This document shows positions 47,215 to 56,094 of a stretch of 64,000 nucleotides of DNA, one piece after another. Location: the NCBI RefSeq assembly GCF_001305675.1, contig NZ_CP011853.1, forward strand, positions 2,170,001 to 2,234,000. The letters run 5' to 3'. This stretch comes from Gordonia phthalatica. Its GTDB lineage: Bacteria > Actinomycetota > Actinomycetes > Mycobacteriales > Mycobacteriaceae. How positions within the stretch are numbered: the stretch's first letter is position 1; every line of letters begins with the position of its first letter. The translations under genes and the position numbers were made by a program. Below the pieces are notes generated by a model. The model searched no databases. It was not told the DNA's origin and was given only the letters and a program-made list of their open reading frames with translations.

Positions 47215-47523
47215 GTGGCACGAGTAGAGGAGATCCCCGACGGCACATCCGACGGGGTGTGGACGGTCGTCACCCGCACGTCGACGTATGTGATCGACTT
47301 CGGCGAGATGACCCTGCTGCGCGCACCCGGCGTCGGGCGGTCCGACGACGTCCGGTGGGAGGTCAGCGAACTGCGGCGCGACTCGCAGGACATCCCGCTG
47401 CTGGGCGTCAAGAGCTGCCGGGTCGGCGATCCCGCCCAGTTCTGGGTTCGCGCCGCCGACGATCCCGACGTCCGCACGTGGCGTGTCACCACGCCCGTCG
47501 TGGACATCGAGCGGATCGGCTGA
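47215..47523 (+). CDS. Small protein of unknown function after mshC
   Basis: 102 aa soluble, acidic, beta-rich protein (VWTVVTRTSTYVIDFGEMTLLRAPG, then LLGVKSCRVGDPAQFWVRA). No domain recognised. GTG start ten bases after the mshC stop; it ends 25 bases before the convergent PAC2 gene. The length, codon use and position argue for a real gene. Confidence 0.65.
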   Translation: MARVEEIPDGTSDGVWTVVTRTSTYVIDFGEMTLLRAPGVGRSDDVRWEVSELRRDSQDIPLLGVKSCRVGDPAQFWVRAADDPDVRTWRVTTPVVDIERIG

Positions 47524-47548
47524 GCGGCCCGACCCCGGGCCTTGTGTC

Positions 47549-48451
47549 CTACTCCGCGCCGTCGCCGCGCTTGCGCAGATACTTCTCGAACTCGGCCGCG
47601 AGCTCCTCGCCGTCGATCCGCAGCATCGCGTCGTTCAGGTCCTCGTCGGACGCCTTCTCCAGTTCGTGGACGTAGGTGGCCATGTCCTCGTCGTCCATCG
47701 TCATGTCGGTGATGTTCTCCTCCCATTCCTGCGCGCGCTGCGCGAGGGTGCCGAGGGGGATGGGGAGGCCGGTGACGTTCGTCAGGGTGGTGAGGAGTGC
47801 GAGCGTCGCCTTGGGGTTGGTGGTGTGCGCGACGTAGTGGGGGACCGCCGCCCACAGCGACACCGACGGGATCCCGGCCTGCACGAACGCGTCCGACAGC
47901 ACGCCGGTGATCCCGGTCGGCCCCTCGTAGCGGCTCAACTCCAGCCCGAGACGCTTGGCGGCGTCGGCGCTGTCGGCCGTCCCCGACACCGGAACCGGGC
48001 GGGTGTGCGGCGTGTCGGCCAGGAGCGCGCCGAGCAGCACCGTCATCTCCACGTTCATCGCCTCGGCGAAATCGATGAGCTGGGAGCAGAAGGCGCGCCA
48101 CCGGTAGTTCGGCTCCGGGCCGAGGACCAGGATCACGTCGCGGTCGTAGTCGGGGAGCACGCACGCGGACACACTGGTGACCGGCCATTCGATGCGCCGG
48201 GTGACGCCGTCCTTCTGCCGGATCGTCGGACGCGTGGACTGGTAGTCGTAGAACTCGTCGGGGTCGATCTCCCACACCGACGTGGCGTTCCACTCCAGCG
48301 CCAGGTGCTCCACCGCGGCCGTCGCCGCATCCGCGCCGTCGTTCCAACCCGAGAACGCAGCAATTAAAACCGGCGTGCGCAAAACTGGAAGCGTCGCGCG
48401 GCGGGACGAAATGTCCCGCTCAGGTGCGTTTTCGTCGGAGGCGGAGTTCAT
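47549..48451 (-). CDS. PAC2-family protein (Rv2125-like)
   Basis: 300 aa. PAC2 domain features: VLIAAFSGWNDGADAATAAVEHL at the start, then VLGPEPNYRWRAFCSQLIDFAE, and YEGPTGITGVLSDAFVQAGIPSVSLWAAVPHYV. The family is related to proteasome-assembly chaperone 2 of eukaryotes; a bacterial proteasome is encoded further along this window, but a functional link is unproven. ATG 48451 has TAGGCT seven bases upstream. Divergent from metH by 51 bases. Confidence 0.88.
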   Translation of the reverse strand: MNSASDENAPERDISSRRATLPVLRTPVLIAAFSGWNDGADAATAAVEHLALEWNATSVWEIDPDEFYDYQSTRPTIRQKDGVTRRIEWPVTSVSACVLPDYDRDVILVLGPEPNYRWRAFCSQLIDFAEAMNVEMTVLLGALLADTPHTRPVPVSGTADSADAAKRLGLELSRYEGPTGITGVLSDAFVQAGIPSVSLWAAVPHYVAHTTNPKATLALLTTLTNVTGLPIPLGTLAQRAQEWEENITDMTMDDEDMATYVHELEKASDEDLNDAMLRIDGEELAAEFEKYLRKRGDGAE

Positions 48452-48458
48452 TCGTCCC

Positions 48459-48495
48459 AGCCTACGACGGAGTCCGTTCTGCCGCGAACTAACCT
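48459..48495. promoter_or_regulatory. Divergent leaderless promoters, PAC2/metH
   Basis: Minus-strand TAGGCT (48459-48464) and plus-strand TAACCT (48490-48495) each lie seven bases before their start codons. With 25 bases between the boxes, the two -35 regions cover the same DNA, so the genes probably compete for or share RNA polymerase. Confidence 0.5.
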
Positions 48496-48502
48496 GGTGG
48501 CC

Positions 48503-51500
48503 ATGGCATCCTCCAACTCCTCTGCTCACGACAGGTACGACTCGACATTCCTTCAGGCGATGTCGCGTCGGGTACTCATCGGTGACGGGGCGATGGGAAC
48601 GATGCTCCAGGCCGCGGACCTGACGCTCGACGACTTCCGCGGCCTCGAAGGATGCAACGAGATCCTCAACGACAGCCGCCCCGACGTTCTGGAGGACATT
48701 CACCGCCAGTACCTCGAGGCCGGTGCCGACGCGATCGAGACCAACACCTTCGGCTGCAACCTCTCCAACCTCGGCGACTACGACATCGCCGACCGCATCC
48801 GCGAACTCGCCTTCAAGGGCACCTCCATCGCCCGCAAGGTGGCCGACGAGTTCGGTCCGTCCGAGGACGGCACCCCGAAGTTCGTGCTCGGCTCCATCGG
48901 ACCCGGTACCAAGCTGCCGAGCCTGGGCCACACCACTTTCGCCGACATCCGCGACGCCTACATCGAGTGCGTCCTCGGCATGCTCGAAGGCGGCGCCGAC
49001 GCCATTCTGATCGAGACCAGCCAGGACCTGCTCCAACTCAAAGCCGCCGTGGTCGCGGCCCGCCGCGCCATGGAGCAGCACGGCCGACACCTGCCGATCA
49101 TCACGCACGTCACCGTCGAGACCACCGGCACCATGCTGGTCGGCTCTGAGATCGGCGCGGCCCTGGCGGCGATCGAACCGCTCGGCGTCGACGTCGTCGG
49201 CCTCAACTGCGCCACCGGTCCCGCCGAGATGAGCGAGCACCTGCGTTACCTCTCCAAGCACGCGCGCATCCCGGTCTCGGTGATGCCGAACGCCGGCCTG
49301 CCGGTCCTCGGCAAGAACGGTGCCGAGTACCCGCTCACCCCCGAGGAGATGGCGTCCGCACTGTCGGGCTTCGTCGCGGACTACGGACTGCAGTTCGTCG
49401 GCGGCTGTTGCGGCAGCACGCCCGAGCACATCCGCCAGGTGGCGGAGGCCGTCAAGGCGGTGGAGGCCAAGCCGCGCACCCCCGAACACGAGTCGGAGAT
49501 CTCGTCGCTCTACACGGCCGTGTCCTTCGACCAGGACGTCAGCTTCCTGGTGATCGCCGAGCGCACCAACTCCAACGGCTCCAAGGCCTTCCGCGAGGCG
49601 ATGATCGCCGGCGACTGGGAGAAGTGCCTGGAGATCGCCAAGGCGCAGACCCGCGACGGCGCCCACATGCTGGACCTCAACGTCGACTACGTCGGTCGTG
49701 ACGGCGCCATCGACATGACCGAACTCGCCTCCCGACTGGCGACGGCGTCGACCCTGCCGATCATGATCGACTCCACCGAACCCGAGGTGATCCGCGCCGG
49801 GCTGGAGCATCTCGGCGGTCGTTGCGCCGTCAACTCCGTGAACTACGAGGACGGCGACGGCCCGAACTCCCGGTTCGCGCGCATCATGGCGCACGTCATC
49901 GAGCACGGCGCCGCCGTCGTCGCCCTGACCATCGACGAGCAGGGGCAGGCCCGCACCGCCGATCACAAGGTGCAGATCGCCGAGCGGCTCATCGCCGACC
50001 TCACCGGCAAGTGGGGTCTGGACGAGGAGGACATCATCATCGATGCCCTCACGTTCCCGATCTCGACCGGCCAGGAGGAGGTGCGCCGCGACGGCATCGA
50101 GACCATCGAGGCCATCCGCCGCCTCAAGGCCTCCCACCCGAGCATCCACTTCACCCTCGGCGTCTCGAACATCTCGTTCGGCCTCAACCCGGCCGCCCGC
50201 CAGGTGTTGAACTCGGTCTTCCTTCACGAGTGCGTGCAGGCCGGACTCGACACCGCGATCGTGCACGCCTCCAAGATCCTGCCGATGGCGCGGATCCCCG
50301 ACGAACAGCGGCAGACCGCCCTGGACCTGGTGTACAACCGTCGCGGCACCGAGGGTACCACCGCCGCGGCGGGCCCGGACTACGATCCGCTGCAGAAGCT
50401 GATGGAGCTCTTCGAGGGCGTGTCCGCGGCCTCGGCCCGCGAGACCCGCGCCGCAGAACTCGCTGCACTGCCGCTGTTCGAGCGGCTGGAACGACGCATC
50501 GTCGACGGTGACAAGAACGGCCTGATCGACGACCTCGAAGAGGCGCGCAAGACCGTCCCGCCGCTCGACATCATCAACGACACCCTGCTGTCCGGCATGA
50601 AGACGGTGGGCGTCCTGTTCGGCTCCGGTCAGATGCAGCTGCCGTTCGTGCTCCAGTCGGCCGAGGTGATGAAGACCTCGGTGGCGCACCTGGAGCAGTT
50701 CATGGAGGCCAGCGACGCGTCCGGCAAGGGCAAGATCGTCCTCGCCACCGTCAAGGGTGACGTCCACGACATCGGCAAGAACCTGGTCGACATCATCCTC
50801 AGCAACAACGGCTACGACGTCGTCAACATCGGCATCAAGCAGCCGATCGCGACCATCCTGTCCGCGGCCGAGGACAGCGGCGCCGATGTGATCGGCATGT
50901 CCGGCCTGCTGGTGAAGTCGACGGTCGTCATGAAGGAGAACCTCGAGGAGATGAACTCCCGGGGCAAGACCGACATCCCGGTCCTCCTCGGCGGTGCCGC
51001 CCTGACCCGCACCTACGTCGAGGACGATCTCGCCGAGATCTACGAGGGCGACGTCCGGTACGCCCGCGACGCCTTCGAGGGCCTGACGCTGATGGATCAG
51101 GTCATGGCCATCAAGCGGGGAGATGGCCCGGACCCGGACAGCGAGGAGGCCAAGGCGGAGGCCGCCAAGGTCGCCGAGCGCAAGGCCCGGCGTCAGCGGT
51201 CCAAGCGGATCGCCGAGAAGCGCAAGGCCGCCGAGGTCCCGGTGGAGGTGCCCGCACGCTCGGACGTCGCCGCCGACAACGAGGTCCCGACGCCGCCGTT
51301 CTGGGGCACCCGGATCGTCAAGGGCATCCCGGTCTCGGATTACCTGTCGATGCTGGACGAGCGCGCACTGTTCCTCGGCCAGTGGGGGCTCCGCGGCACC
51401 CGCGGCGACGGCGGTCCGGATTACGAGGAGCTCGTCGAGACCGAGGGTCGTCCGCGGCTGCGCGAGTGGATCGACCGTCTCTCCACCGAGGGCATCCTGC

Positions 51501-52114
51501 AGCACGCGGCCGTCGTCTACGGCTTCTTCCCGGCCGTCAGCGAGGGCGACACGGTCCACATCCTGGAGTCCACCGACCCGACGTCGTCGGTCCGGCACAG
51601 CTTCACGTTCCCGCGCCAGCAGCGGCCGCGCTTCCTGTGCATCGCCGACTTCATCCGCTCCAAGGAGCAGTCGCTGGCCGACGGCAAGGTGGACGTGATG
51701 CCGTTCCAGCTCGTCACCATGGGCAACCCGATCGCCGACTTCGCGAACGAGCTGTTCGCGAACAACGACTACCGCGACTACCTCGAGGTGCACGGCATCG
51801 GCGTCCAGCTGACCGAGGCTCTCGCCGAGTACTGGCATCAGCGCGTCCGGTCGGAGTTGGCGTTCACCGGCGGTGCCGTCGCCGACGAGGACCCGGATCA
51901 TCCGCAAGGCTTCTTCGACCTGGAATATCGCGGCGCGCGCTACAGCTTCGGCTACGGTGCGTGCCCGGAGCTGACCGATCGTCGGAAGATGATCGACCTG
52001 CTGGAGCCGGGACGCATCGGAGTCGAACTGTCCGAGGAGCTGCAGCTGCATCCCGAGCAGTCCACCGACGCGTTCGTCCTGCACCACCCGGAGGCCAAGT
52101 ACTTCAACACGTAG
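48503..52114 (+). CDS. metH: Cobalamin-dependent methionine synthase
   Basis: Transfers methyl from methyltetrahydrofolate to homocysteine by way of cobalamin. 1,203 aa in the usual four modules. The homocysteine domain has zinc ligands Cys236, Cys302 and Cys303 (NCATGP, GGCCGST); a pterin domain (about 345-620) follows. The B12 domain has GDVHDIGKN with His755 binding cobalt. A charged Lys/Arg linker leads to the activation domain (VYGFFPA, EYWHQRVR, YGACPEL). ATG 48503 has a -10 box but no ribosome site. A T-tailed terminator follows. Confidence 0.97.
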   Translation: MASSNSSAHDRYDSTFLQAMSRRVLIGDGAMGTMLQAADLTLDDFRGLEGCNEILNDSRPDVLEDIHRQYLEAGADAIETNTFGCNLSNLGDYDIADRIRELAFKGTSIARKVADEFGPSEDGTPKFVLGSIGPGTKLPSLGHTTFADIRDAYIECVLGMLEGGADAILIETSQDLLQLKAAVVAARRAMEQHGRHLPIITHVTVETTGTMLVGSEIGAALAAIEPLGVDVVGLNCATGPAEMSEHLRYLSKHARIPVSVMPNAGLPVLGKNGAEYPLTPEEMASALSGFVADYGLQFVGGCCGSTPEHIRQVAEAVKAVEAKPRTPEHESEISSLYTAVSFDQDVSFLVIAERTNSNGSKAFREAMIAGDWEKCLEIAKAQTRDGAHMLDLNVDYVGRDGAIDMTELASRLATASTLPIMIDSTEPEVIRAGLEHLGGRCAVNSVNYEDGDGPNSRFARIMAHVIEHGAAVVALTIDEQGQARTADHKVQIAERLIADLTGKWGLDEEDIIIDALTFPISTGQEEVRRDGIETIEAIRRLKASHPSIHFTLGVSNISFGLNPAARQVLNSVFLHECVQAGLDTAIVHASKILPMARIPDEQRQTALDLVYNRRGTEGTTAAAGPDYDPLQKLMELFEGVSAASARETRAAELAALPLFERLERRIVDGDKNGLIDDLEEARKTVPPLDIINDTLLSGMKTVGVLFGSGQMQLPFVLQSAEVMKTSVAHLEQFMEASDASGKGKIVLATVKGDVHDIGKNLVDIILSNNGYDVVNIGIKQPIATILSAAEDSGADVIGMSGLLVKSTVVMKENLEEMNSRGKTDIPVLLGGAALTRTYVEDDLAEIYEGDVRYARDAFEGLTLMDQVMAIKRGDGPDPDSEEAKAEAAKVAERKARRQRSKRIAEKRKAAEVPVEVPARSDVAADNEVPTPPFWGTRIVKGIPVSDYLSMLDERALFLGQWGLRGTRGDGGPDYEELVETEGRPRLREWIDRLSTEGILQHAAVVYGFFPAVSEGDTVHILESTDPTSSVRHSFTFPRQQRPRFLCIADFIRSKEQSLADGKVDVMPFQLVTMGNPIADFANELFANNDYRDYLEVHGIGVQLTEALAEYWHQRVRSELAFTGGAVADEDPDHPQGFFDLEYRGARYSFGYGACPELTDRRKMIDLLEPGRIGVELSEELQLHPEQSTDAFVLHHPEAKYFNT

Positions 52115-52133
52115 GCCGCCGAGGAGCCGTTAG

Positions 52134-52176
52134 GGTGGGAGGGGAGTGCATCGCACTCGCCTCCCACCTTCTTTTT
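52134..52176 (+). terminator. Intrinsic terminator of metH
   Basis: GGTGGGAGG (52134-52142) pairs with CCTCCCACC (52160-52168), with an inner GAGTGC/GCACTC stem, followed by TTCTTTTT. The most classical terminator in the window. Confidence 0.9.
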
Positions 52177-52199
52177 CCACGGACGAAAGGCCGCAGGCT

Positions 52200-52892
52200 G
52201 TGACTGACGATCCGAGGACCGACGCCCACCGACTCCCGCGCGCCGTTCTCTGGGACATGGACGGAACGCTGCTCGACACCGAACCGCTCTGGACCGTCGC
52301 GATGGAACAGTTCGCGGAGAAGCTCGGCATCGAACTGACGCCGGAACTGCAGTCCGCCACCATGGGCAACAGCTCGGTGGACGCACTGACGAAGGTGTAC
52401 GAGGCCGCCCGCGTCCCCGAGTCCGGTCGCGACTTCGACGGCGACGAGGCCTGGATGGTGCAGCGCGTCCTCGCGATGTTCGCCGAGGACCTGCGGTGGC
52501 GGCCGGGCGCTCTCGACGCCCTCGACCTCGTCGCGCGCGCGGAGATCCCGATGGTGCTGGTCACCAACACGATCCGCGAGGTCACCGACACCATGCTCGA
52601 CACCCTGGGCCGCGACCGCTTCGTCGCGACCGTCTGCGGTGACGAGGTGGAGGCGGGCAAACCCGAACCGCACATCTACCGGCGAGCCGCGCAGCTCGTC
52701 GGCGAGCCGATCGGGGAGTGCCTGGCGTTCGAGGACTCGCCCGTCGGCGCCGCGGCCACGTTCGCCGCAGGCGTCCGCGCGATCATCGTTCCGTCGGCCG
52801 TCCCCGTCCGCCCCCGCGCGACGTTCACGTTCCGCGAGACCCTGGAGGGGCTGACCCTCGACGACCTGGCGGACGCGTTCGGCGGTCGGTGA
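52200..52892 (+). CDS. HAD-superfamily phosphatase, beta-PGM-like
   Basis: 230 aa soluble phosphohydrolase. Motif I LWDMDGTLLDTEP with nucleophile Asp and the general acid two residues on; motif II LVTNTIREV; motif III/IV Lys in VEAGKPEPHIY and FEDSPVGAAA. A helical cap lies between motifs I and II, as in subclass I enzymes. GTG 52200 with GAAAGG nine bases upstream. Its position between metH and hisE suggests a possible histidinol-phosphatase-like or sugar-phosphate role, but specificity is not readable. Confidence 0.87.
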   Translation: MTDDPRTDAHRLPRAVLWDMDGTLLDTEPLWTVAMEQFAEKLGIELTPELQSATMGNSSVDALTKVYEAARVPESGRDFDGDEAWMVQRVLAMFAEDLRWRPGALDALDLVARAEIPMVLVTNTIREVTDTMLDTLGRDRFVATVCGDEVEAGKPEPHIYRRAAQLVGEPIGECLAFEDSPVGAAATFAAGVRAIIVPSAVPVRPRATFTFRETLEGLTLDDLADAFGGR

Positions 52893-52958
52893 CCGCTGTG
52901 TCCCGATGAACAGCACCCGGACGGGCGACGTCCGCCGCGACGTGCAAAAATTGCAGTC

Positions 52959-53222
52959 GTGAAAACCTTCGACGAACTCTTCTCCGAGCTGGCCGACAAG
53001 GCCGAGACGCGCCCCGAAGGCAGCGGCACCGTGGCCGCCCTGGATCAGGGCGTCCATACGCTCGGCAAGAAGATCATCGAGGAGGCGGGCGAGGTCTGGC
53101 TGGCCGCCGAGCATGAGTCCGACGAGGCTCTCTCCGAGGAGATCTCCCAGCTCATCTACTGGTTGCAGGTCATGATGATCAAGCGCGGGCTCAACCCGGC
53201 TGACGTCTACCGCTACCTCTGA
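52959..53222 (+). CDS. hisE: Phosphoribosyl-ATP pyrophosphatase
   Basis: Second step of histidine synthesis, removing pyrophosphate from PR-ATP. 87 aa, the normal length of stand-alone HisE. The MazG-like metal motif appears as KKIIEEAGEVWLAAEHE and then DEALSEEISQLIYWLQVMM. GTG start with an A-rich hexamer upstream rather than a ribosome site. hisG follows 29 bases later, as in Rv2122c-Rv2121c. Confidence 0.94.
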   Translation: MKTFDELFSELADKAETRPEGSGTVAALDQGVHTLGKKIIEEAGEVWLAAEHESDEALSEEISQLIYWLQVMMIKRGLNPADVYRYL

Positions 53223-53251
53223 CCCAGCCCACTGCGATATAGGAGCCAACG

Positions 53252-54100
53252 ATGTTGCGCGTCGCCGTCCCGAACAAGGGCGCCCTGTCCGAAGCCGCCG
53301 CCGGAATCCTCTCCGAAGCCGGCTACCGCAAGCGGTCCGACCCCAAGGACCTCACCGTCATCGACGTCGCCAACGAGGTGGAGTTCTACTTCCTCCGCCC
53401 TCGCGATGTCGCCATCTACGTCAGCTCCGGCACCCTCGACCTGGGCATCACCGGCCGCGACCTGGCCGCCGACTCCCTCTCCGAGGTCATCGAGGAGGTG
53501 CCGCTCGGCTTCGGGTCGTCGACCTTCCGGTACGCCGCGCCCGCCGATCAGGTGTGGACCGTCGACGGCCTCGAAGGCAAGCGGATCGCCACCTCGTACC
53601 CGAACCTGGTCCGCAAGGACCTCGCGGCGCGCGGCATCGAGGCCGAGTTGATCCGGCTCGACGGCGCCGTCGAGATCTCGATCCAGCTGGGTGTGGCCGA
53701 CGCGATCGCCGACGTCGTCGGCTCGGGCCGCACCCTCCGCCTGCACGGCCTGACCGCTTTCGGGGAGTCGCTGTGCGACTCCGAGGCCGTCCTGGTCCGC
53801 AACCCGGCCCGTCCGGAGCCGACGAAGGCCGCACTGCAGTTCATCAAGCGTGTGCAGGGCGTCGTCTTCGGTCAGCAGTACGTGATGATCGACTACGACT
53901 GCCCCAAGGACATCCTCGACAAGGCCGTTGAGATGACCCCGGGTCTGGAGTCGCCGACGGTGTCGCCCATGCTCGACCCCGAGTGGCTCGCCGTCCGCGC
54001 CATGGTGCCGCGCAAGACGCACCAGTCGCTGATGGACGACCTGTCGGCGATCGGCGTCCGCGCGATCCTCGCGTCGGACATCCGCTCCTGCCGCTTCTGA
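53252..54100 (+). CDS. hisG: ATP phosphoribosyltransferase, long form
   Basis: First step of histidine synthesis. 282 aa is the long HisG form with a C-terminal regulatory domain that binds histidine for feedback inhibition. Seen: VAVPNKGALSEAAAGIL, DLGITGRDL, RIATSYPNLV and the PRPP-loop-like DAIADVVGSGRTL. ATG with AGGAG six bases upstream. A long hairpin follows, ahead of the convergent thioesterase gene. Confidence 0.95.
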   Translation: MLRVAVPNKGALSEAAAGILSEAGYRKRSDPKDLTVIDVANEVEFYFLRPRDVAIYVSSGTLDLGITGRDLAADSLSEVIEEVPLGFGSSTFRYAAPADQVWTVDGLEGKRIATSYPNLVRKDLAARGIEAELIRLDGAVEISIQLGVADAIADVVGSGRTLRLHGLTAFGESLCDSEAVLVRNPARPEPTKAALQFIKRVQGVVFGQQYVMIDYDCPKDILDKAVEMTPGLESPTVSPMLDPEWLAVRAMVPRKTHQSLMDDLSAIGVRAILASDIRSCRF

Positions 54101-54129
54101 GGTCCGCCCTCTCACCCCCATGTGAATCG

Positions 54130-54172
54130 ACGGTGTTCGATGTGACCGCGTGGTGGTCACATCGAACACCGT
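54130..54172. terminator. 18-bp perfect hairpin between convergent genes
   Basis: ACGGTGTTCGATGTGACC (54130-54147) pairs exactly with 54155-54172 around a seven-base loop. It lies between hisG and the thioesterase gene and can serve both strands. Confidence 0.8.
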
Positions 54173-54191
54173 TGTTTCGCTGCCGGTCGGC

Positions 54192-55049
54192 CTAGCGCTG
54201 TCCGACGATCATGTCCGACTGCGCCGAACGGCCCAGGAACCCCGTCACATCGTAGAGGTCCGCGAACGTCGCGCCGTAACCGCGGGCGCCGATCGCGAGA
54301 TCGGCGTCGATGCCGAGCCACGGCGACGTCGGCTGCGACACCAGGTGCGCGGTCGTGTCCATGTTCATCCACGACCACTGCGTCGGGTCCAGACGGGTGC
54401 CGACGCCGTTCGCGACGTCGAGCACGGTGAAGATCGACTCCAGATTCGACATCTCCTCGCCGGCGACGAGGGGGATCGCGGGCCGGATCCACAGTGCCGG
54501 GGTCTTGCCGTTGCGGCCCGGCTGCCGCGCGGTGACCGCGGTGCCGATGAACCCGACCATGCCCCACGGCACGGCGTCCTCGTCCTCGGTGGGGAAACCG
54601 ATGATCTGCGTCAGGTCGTCGGGCGACGCCGGCAGCGGGTCCGCGGGTGCGTTGACGACCGGGGCGCTGTCGGAGGTCAGCATCCGCCAGGCCACGGCAC
54701 GCGCCGCGAGCCGGAACGAACCGTCGGGCAGCTCCGACTCCAGATCGGCCTGCACCATCGAGATCCGCTTGCCCGGGCGGGGGATGGTGGTCCGCACCCG
54801 GTTCACGCCGAGGCCCACCGGGCCGATGATCTCGTTGGTGACGCGCGTGAAGTCTTGACCGTCGTCGGGCACGGCACGCAGCATCGCGCGCATCAGCAGC
54901 CCCGACGGCGGACCGCCGTGCTGCATGTCCTGCGACCACACGCTCGCCGTGGCCGTCGTGGGCTGGAAGTACTCGTAGTCGGGGTCACCGCCCTCCGGAA
55001 CCGGGAGGGGCTCGTAGTAGCTGCTGTAGGGCACCTGGCTCACGTCCAT
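54192..55049 (-). CDS. TesB-like double hot-dog acyl-CoA thioesterase
   Basis: 285 aa soluble protein. Two hot-dog-like halves: the first contains QDMQHGGPPSGLLMRAM and the typical long helix, the second has the MVGFIGTAVTA and SWMNMDTTAHL region. Matches the thioesterase-like superfamily (TesB/4HBT_3), expected to hydrolyse or bind acyl-CoA. ATG 55049 has TAGAGT six bases upstream, a leaderless arrangement. Divergent from trmI. Substrate chain not readable. Confidence 0.78.
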   Translation of the reverse strand: MDVSQVPYSSYYEPLPVPEGGDPDYEYFQPTTATASVWSQDMQHGGPPSGLLMRAMLRAVPDDGQDFTRVTNEIIGPVGLGVNRVRTTIPRPGKRISMVQADLESELPDGSFRLAARAVAWRMLTSDSAPVVNAPADPLPASPDDLTQIIGFPTEDEDAVPWGMVGFIGTAVTARQPGRNGKTPALWIRPAIPLVAGEEMSNLESIFTVLDVANGVGTRLDPTQWSWMNMDTTAHLVSQPTSPWLGIDADLAIGARGYGATFADLYDVTGFLGRSAQSDMIVGQR

Positions 55050-55055
55050 ACCGGA

Positions 55056-55061
55056 ACTCTA
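55056..55061 (-). promoter_or_regulatory. -10 box of thioesterase gene (TAGAGT)
   Basis: TAGAGT on the minus strand, six bases before ATG 55049. Confidence 0.45.
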
Positions 55062-55170
55062 TGACAAGGTTGAGGAAGCGAAATTCGGGTGTCGGGTCAG
55101 CCGCGCTCCCTTGCCGCGCAGACCCCGACGACCGGAAGCGGTCGACCAGACTCCTGGAGGACATATCACG

Positions 55171-56001
55171 ATGGCCAGTTCCGGACCGTTCGTCGTAGGC
55201 GACCGCGTACAGCTCACCGATTCCAAGGGACGCAAGTTCACCGTCCACCTGGAGGCGGGCAAGCAGTTCCACACCCATCGCGGCGGGATCGATCACGACG
55301 ATCTCATCGGCGCGGACGAGGGCACCATCGTCGAGGCGGCCTCGGGAACCCAGTACCTGGCACTGCGCCCGCTGCTCACCGACTACATCGTGTCCATGCC
55401 GCGCGGCGCGCAGGTGATCTACCCGAAGGACTCCGCGCAGATCGTCACCGAAGGCGACATCTTCCCGGGGGCGCGCGTCCTCGAGGCCGGTGCCGGGTCG
55501 GGCGCGCTGACCCTGTCGCTGCTGCGCGCCGTCGGCACCGAGGGATCGGTCCTCTCGTACGAGGTGCGCGAGGACCACGCCGAGCACGCCGTCCGCAATG
55601 TGGAGACCTTCCTCGGCGGCCACCCCGACAACTGGGAGCTGCGGGTCCGCGATCTCGCCGAGCACGACCCCGCCGAGCAGGTGGATCGGATCATCCTCGA
55701 CATGGTGACCCCGTGGGACTGCCTCGACGTGGTGTCCAAGACGCTGCAACCGGGCGGCGTGCTCACCGTCTACGTCGCGACCGTCACCCAGCTCTCCCGC
55801 ATGGTGGAGGCGCTCCGCGAGCAGCAGTGCTGGACCGAACCCCGCGCCTGGGAGTCCCTGGTCCGCGATTGGAGCGCCGTCGGCCTCGCCGTCCGTCCCG
55901 AGCACCGCATGCAGGGGCACACCGCGTTCCTCATCACCGCGCGCCGCCTGGCCGACGGCACGGAGACCCTTCGGGTGCAGCGTCGCCCGACTCGCGGATG
56001 A
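55171..56001 (+). CDS. trmI: tRNA (adenine-58-N1)-methyltransferase TrmI
   Basis: S-adenosylmethionine-dependent enzyme methylating A58 in the T loop of tRNAs. 276 aa: an N-terminal beta domain (about 1-75) and a Rossmann domain with ARVLEAGAGSGALTLSLL for cofactor binding, VRDLAEHD and ILDMVTPWDCL. ATG 55171 with GGAGG ten bases upstream; the frame opens 20 codons earlier without support. Orthologue of Rv2118c, next to mpa. Confidence 0.93.
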   Translation: MASSGPFVVGDRVQLTDSKGRKFTVHLEAGKQFHTHRGGIDHDDLIGADEGTIVEAASGTQYLALRPLLTDYIVSMPRGAQVIYPKDSAQIVTEGDIFPGARVLEAGAGSGALTLSLLRAVGTEGSVLSYEVREDHAEHAVRNVETFLGGHPDNWELRVRDLAEHDPAEQVDRIILDMVTPWDCLDVVSKTLQPGGVLTVYVATVTQLSRMVEALREQQCWTEPRAWESLVRDWSAVGLAVRPEHRMQGHTAFLITARRLADGTETLRVQRRPTRG

Positions 56002-56094
56002 GACCGCGAACTTCCGCAATACGGCCGAGTCGCTGACCCCCGCCGCATGGCGCGCGGGTAGCGTTGAAGGCATCCCGCCGGCAAAGGAGGCACG

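Noticed and set aside
48452..52087. Minus-strand open frame extending the PAC2 gene upstream across metH
   Set aside because: metH on the other strand is complete with all catalytic motifs. The PAC2 domain begins at ATG 48451 with its own -10 box, and the extension shows no domain.
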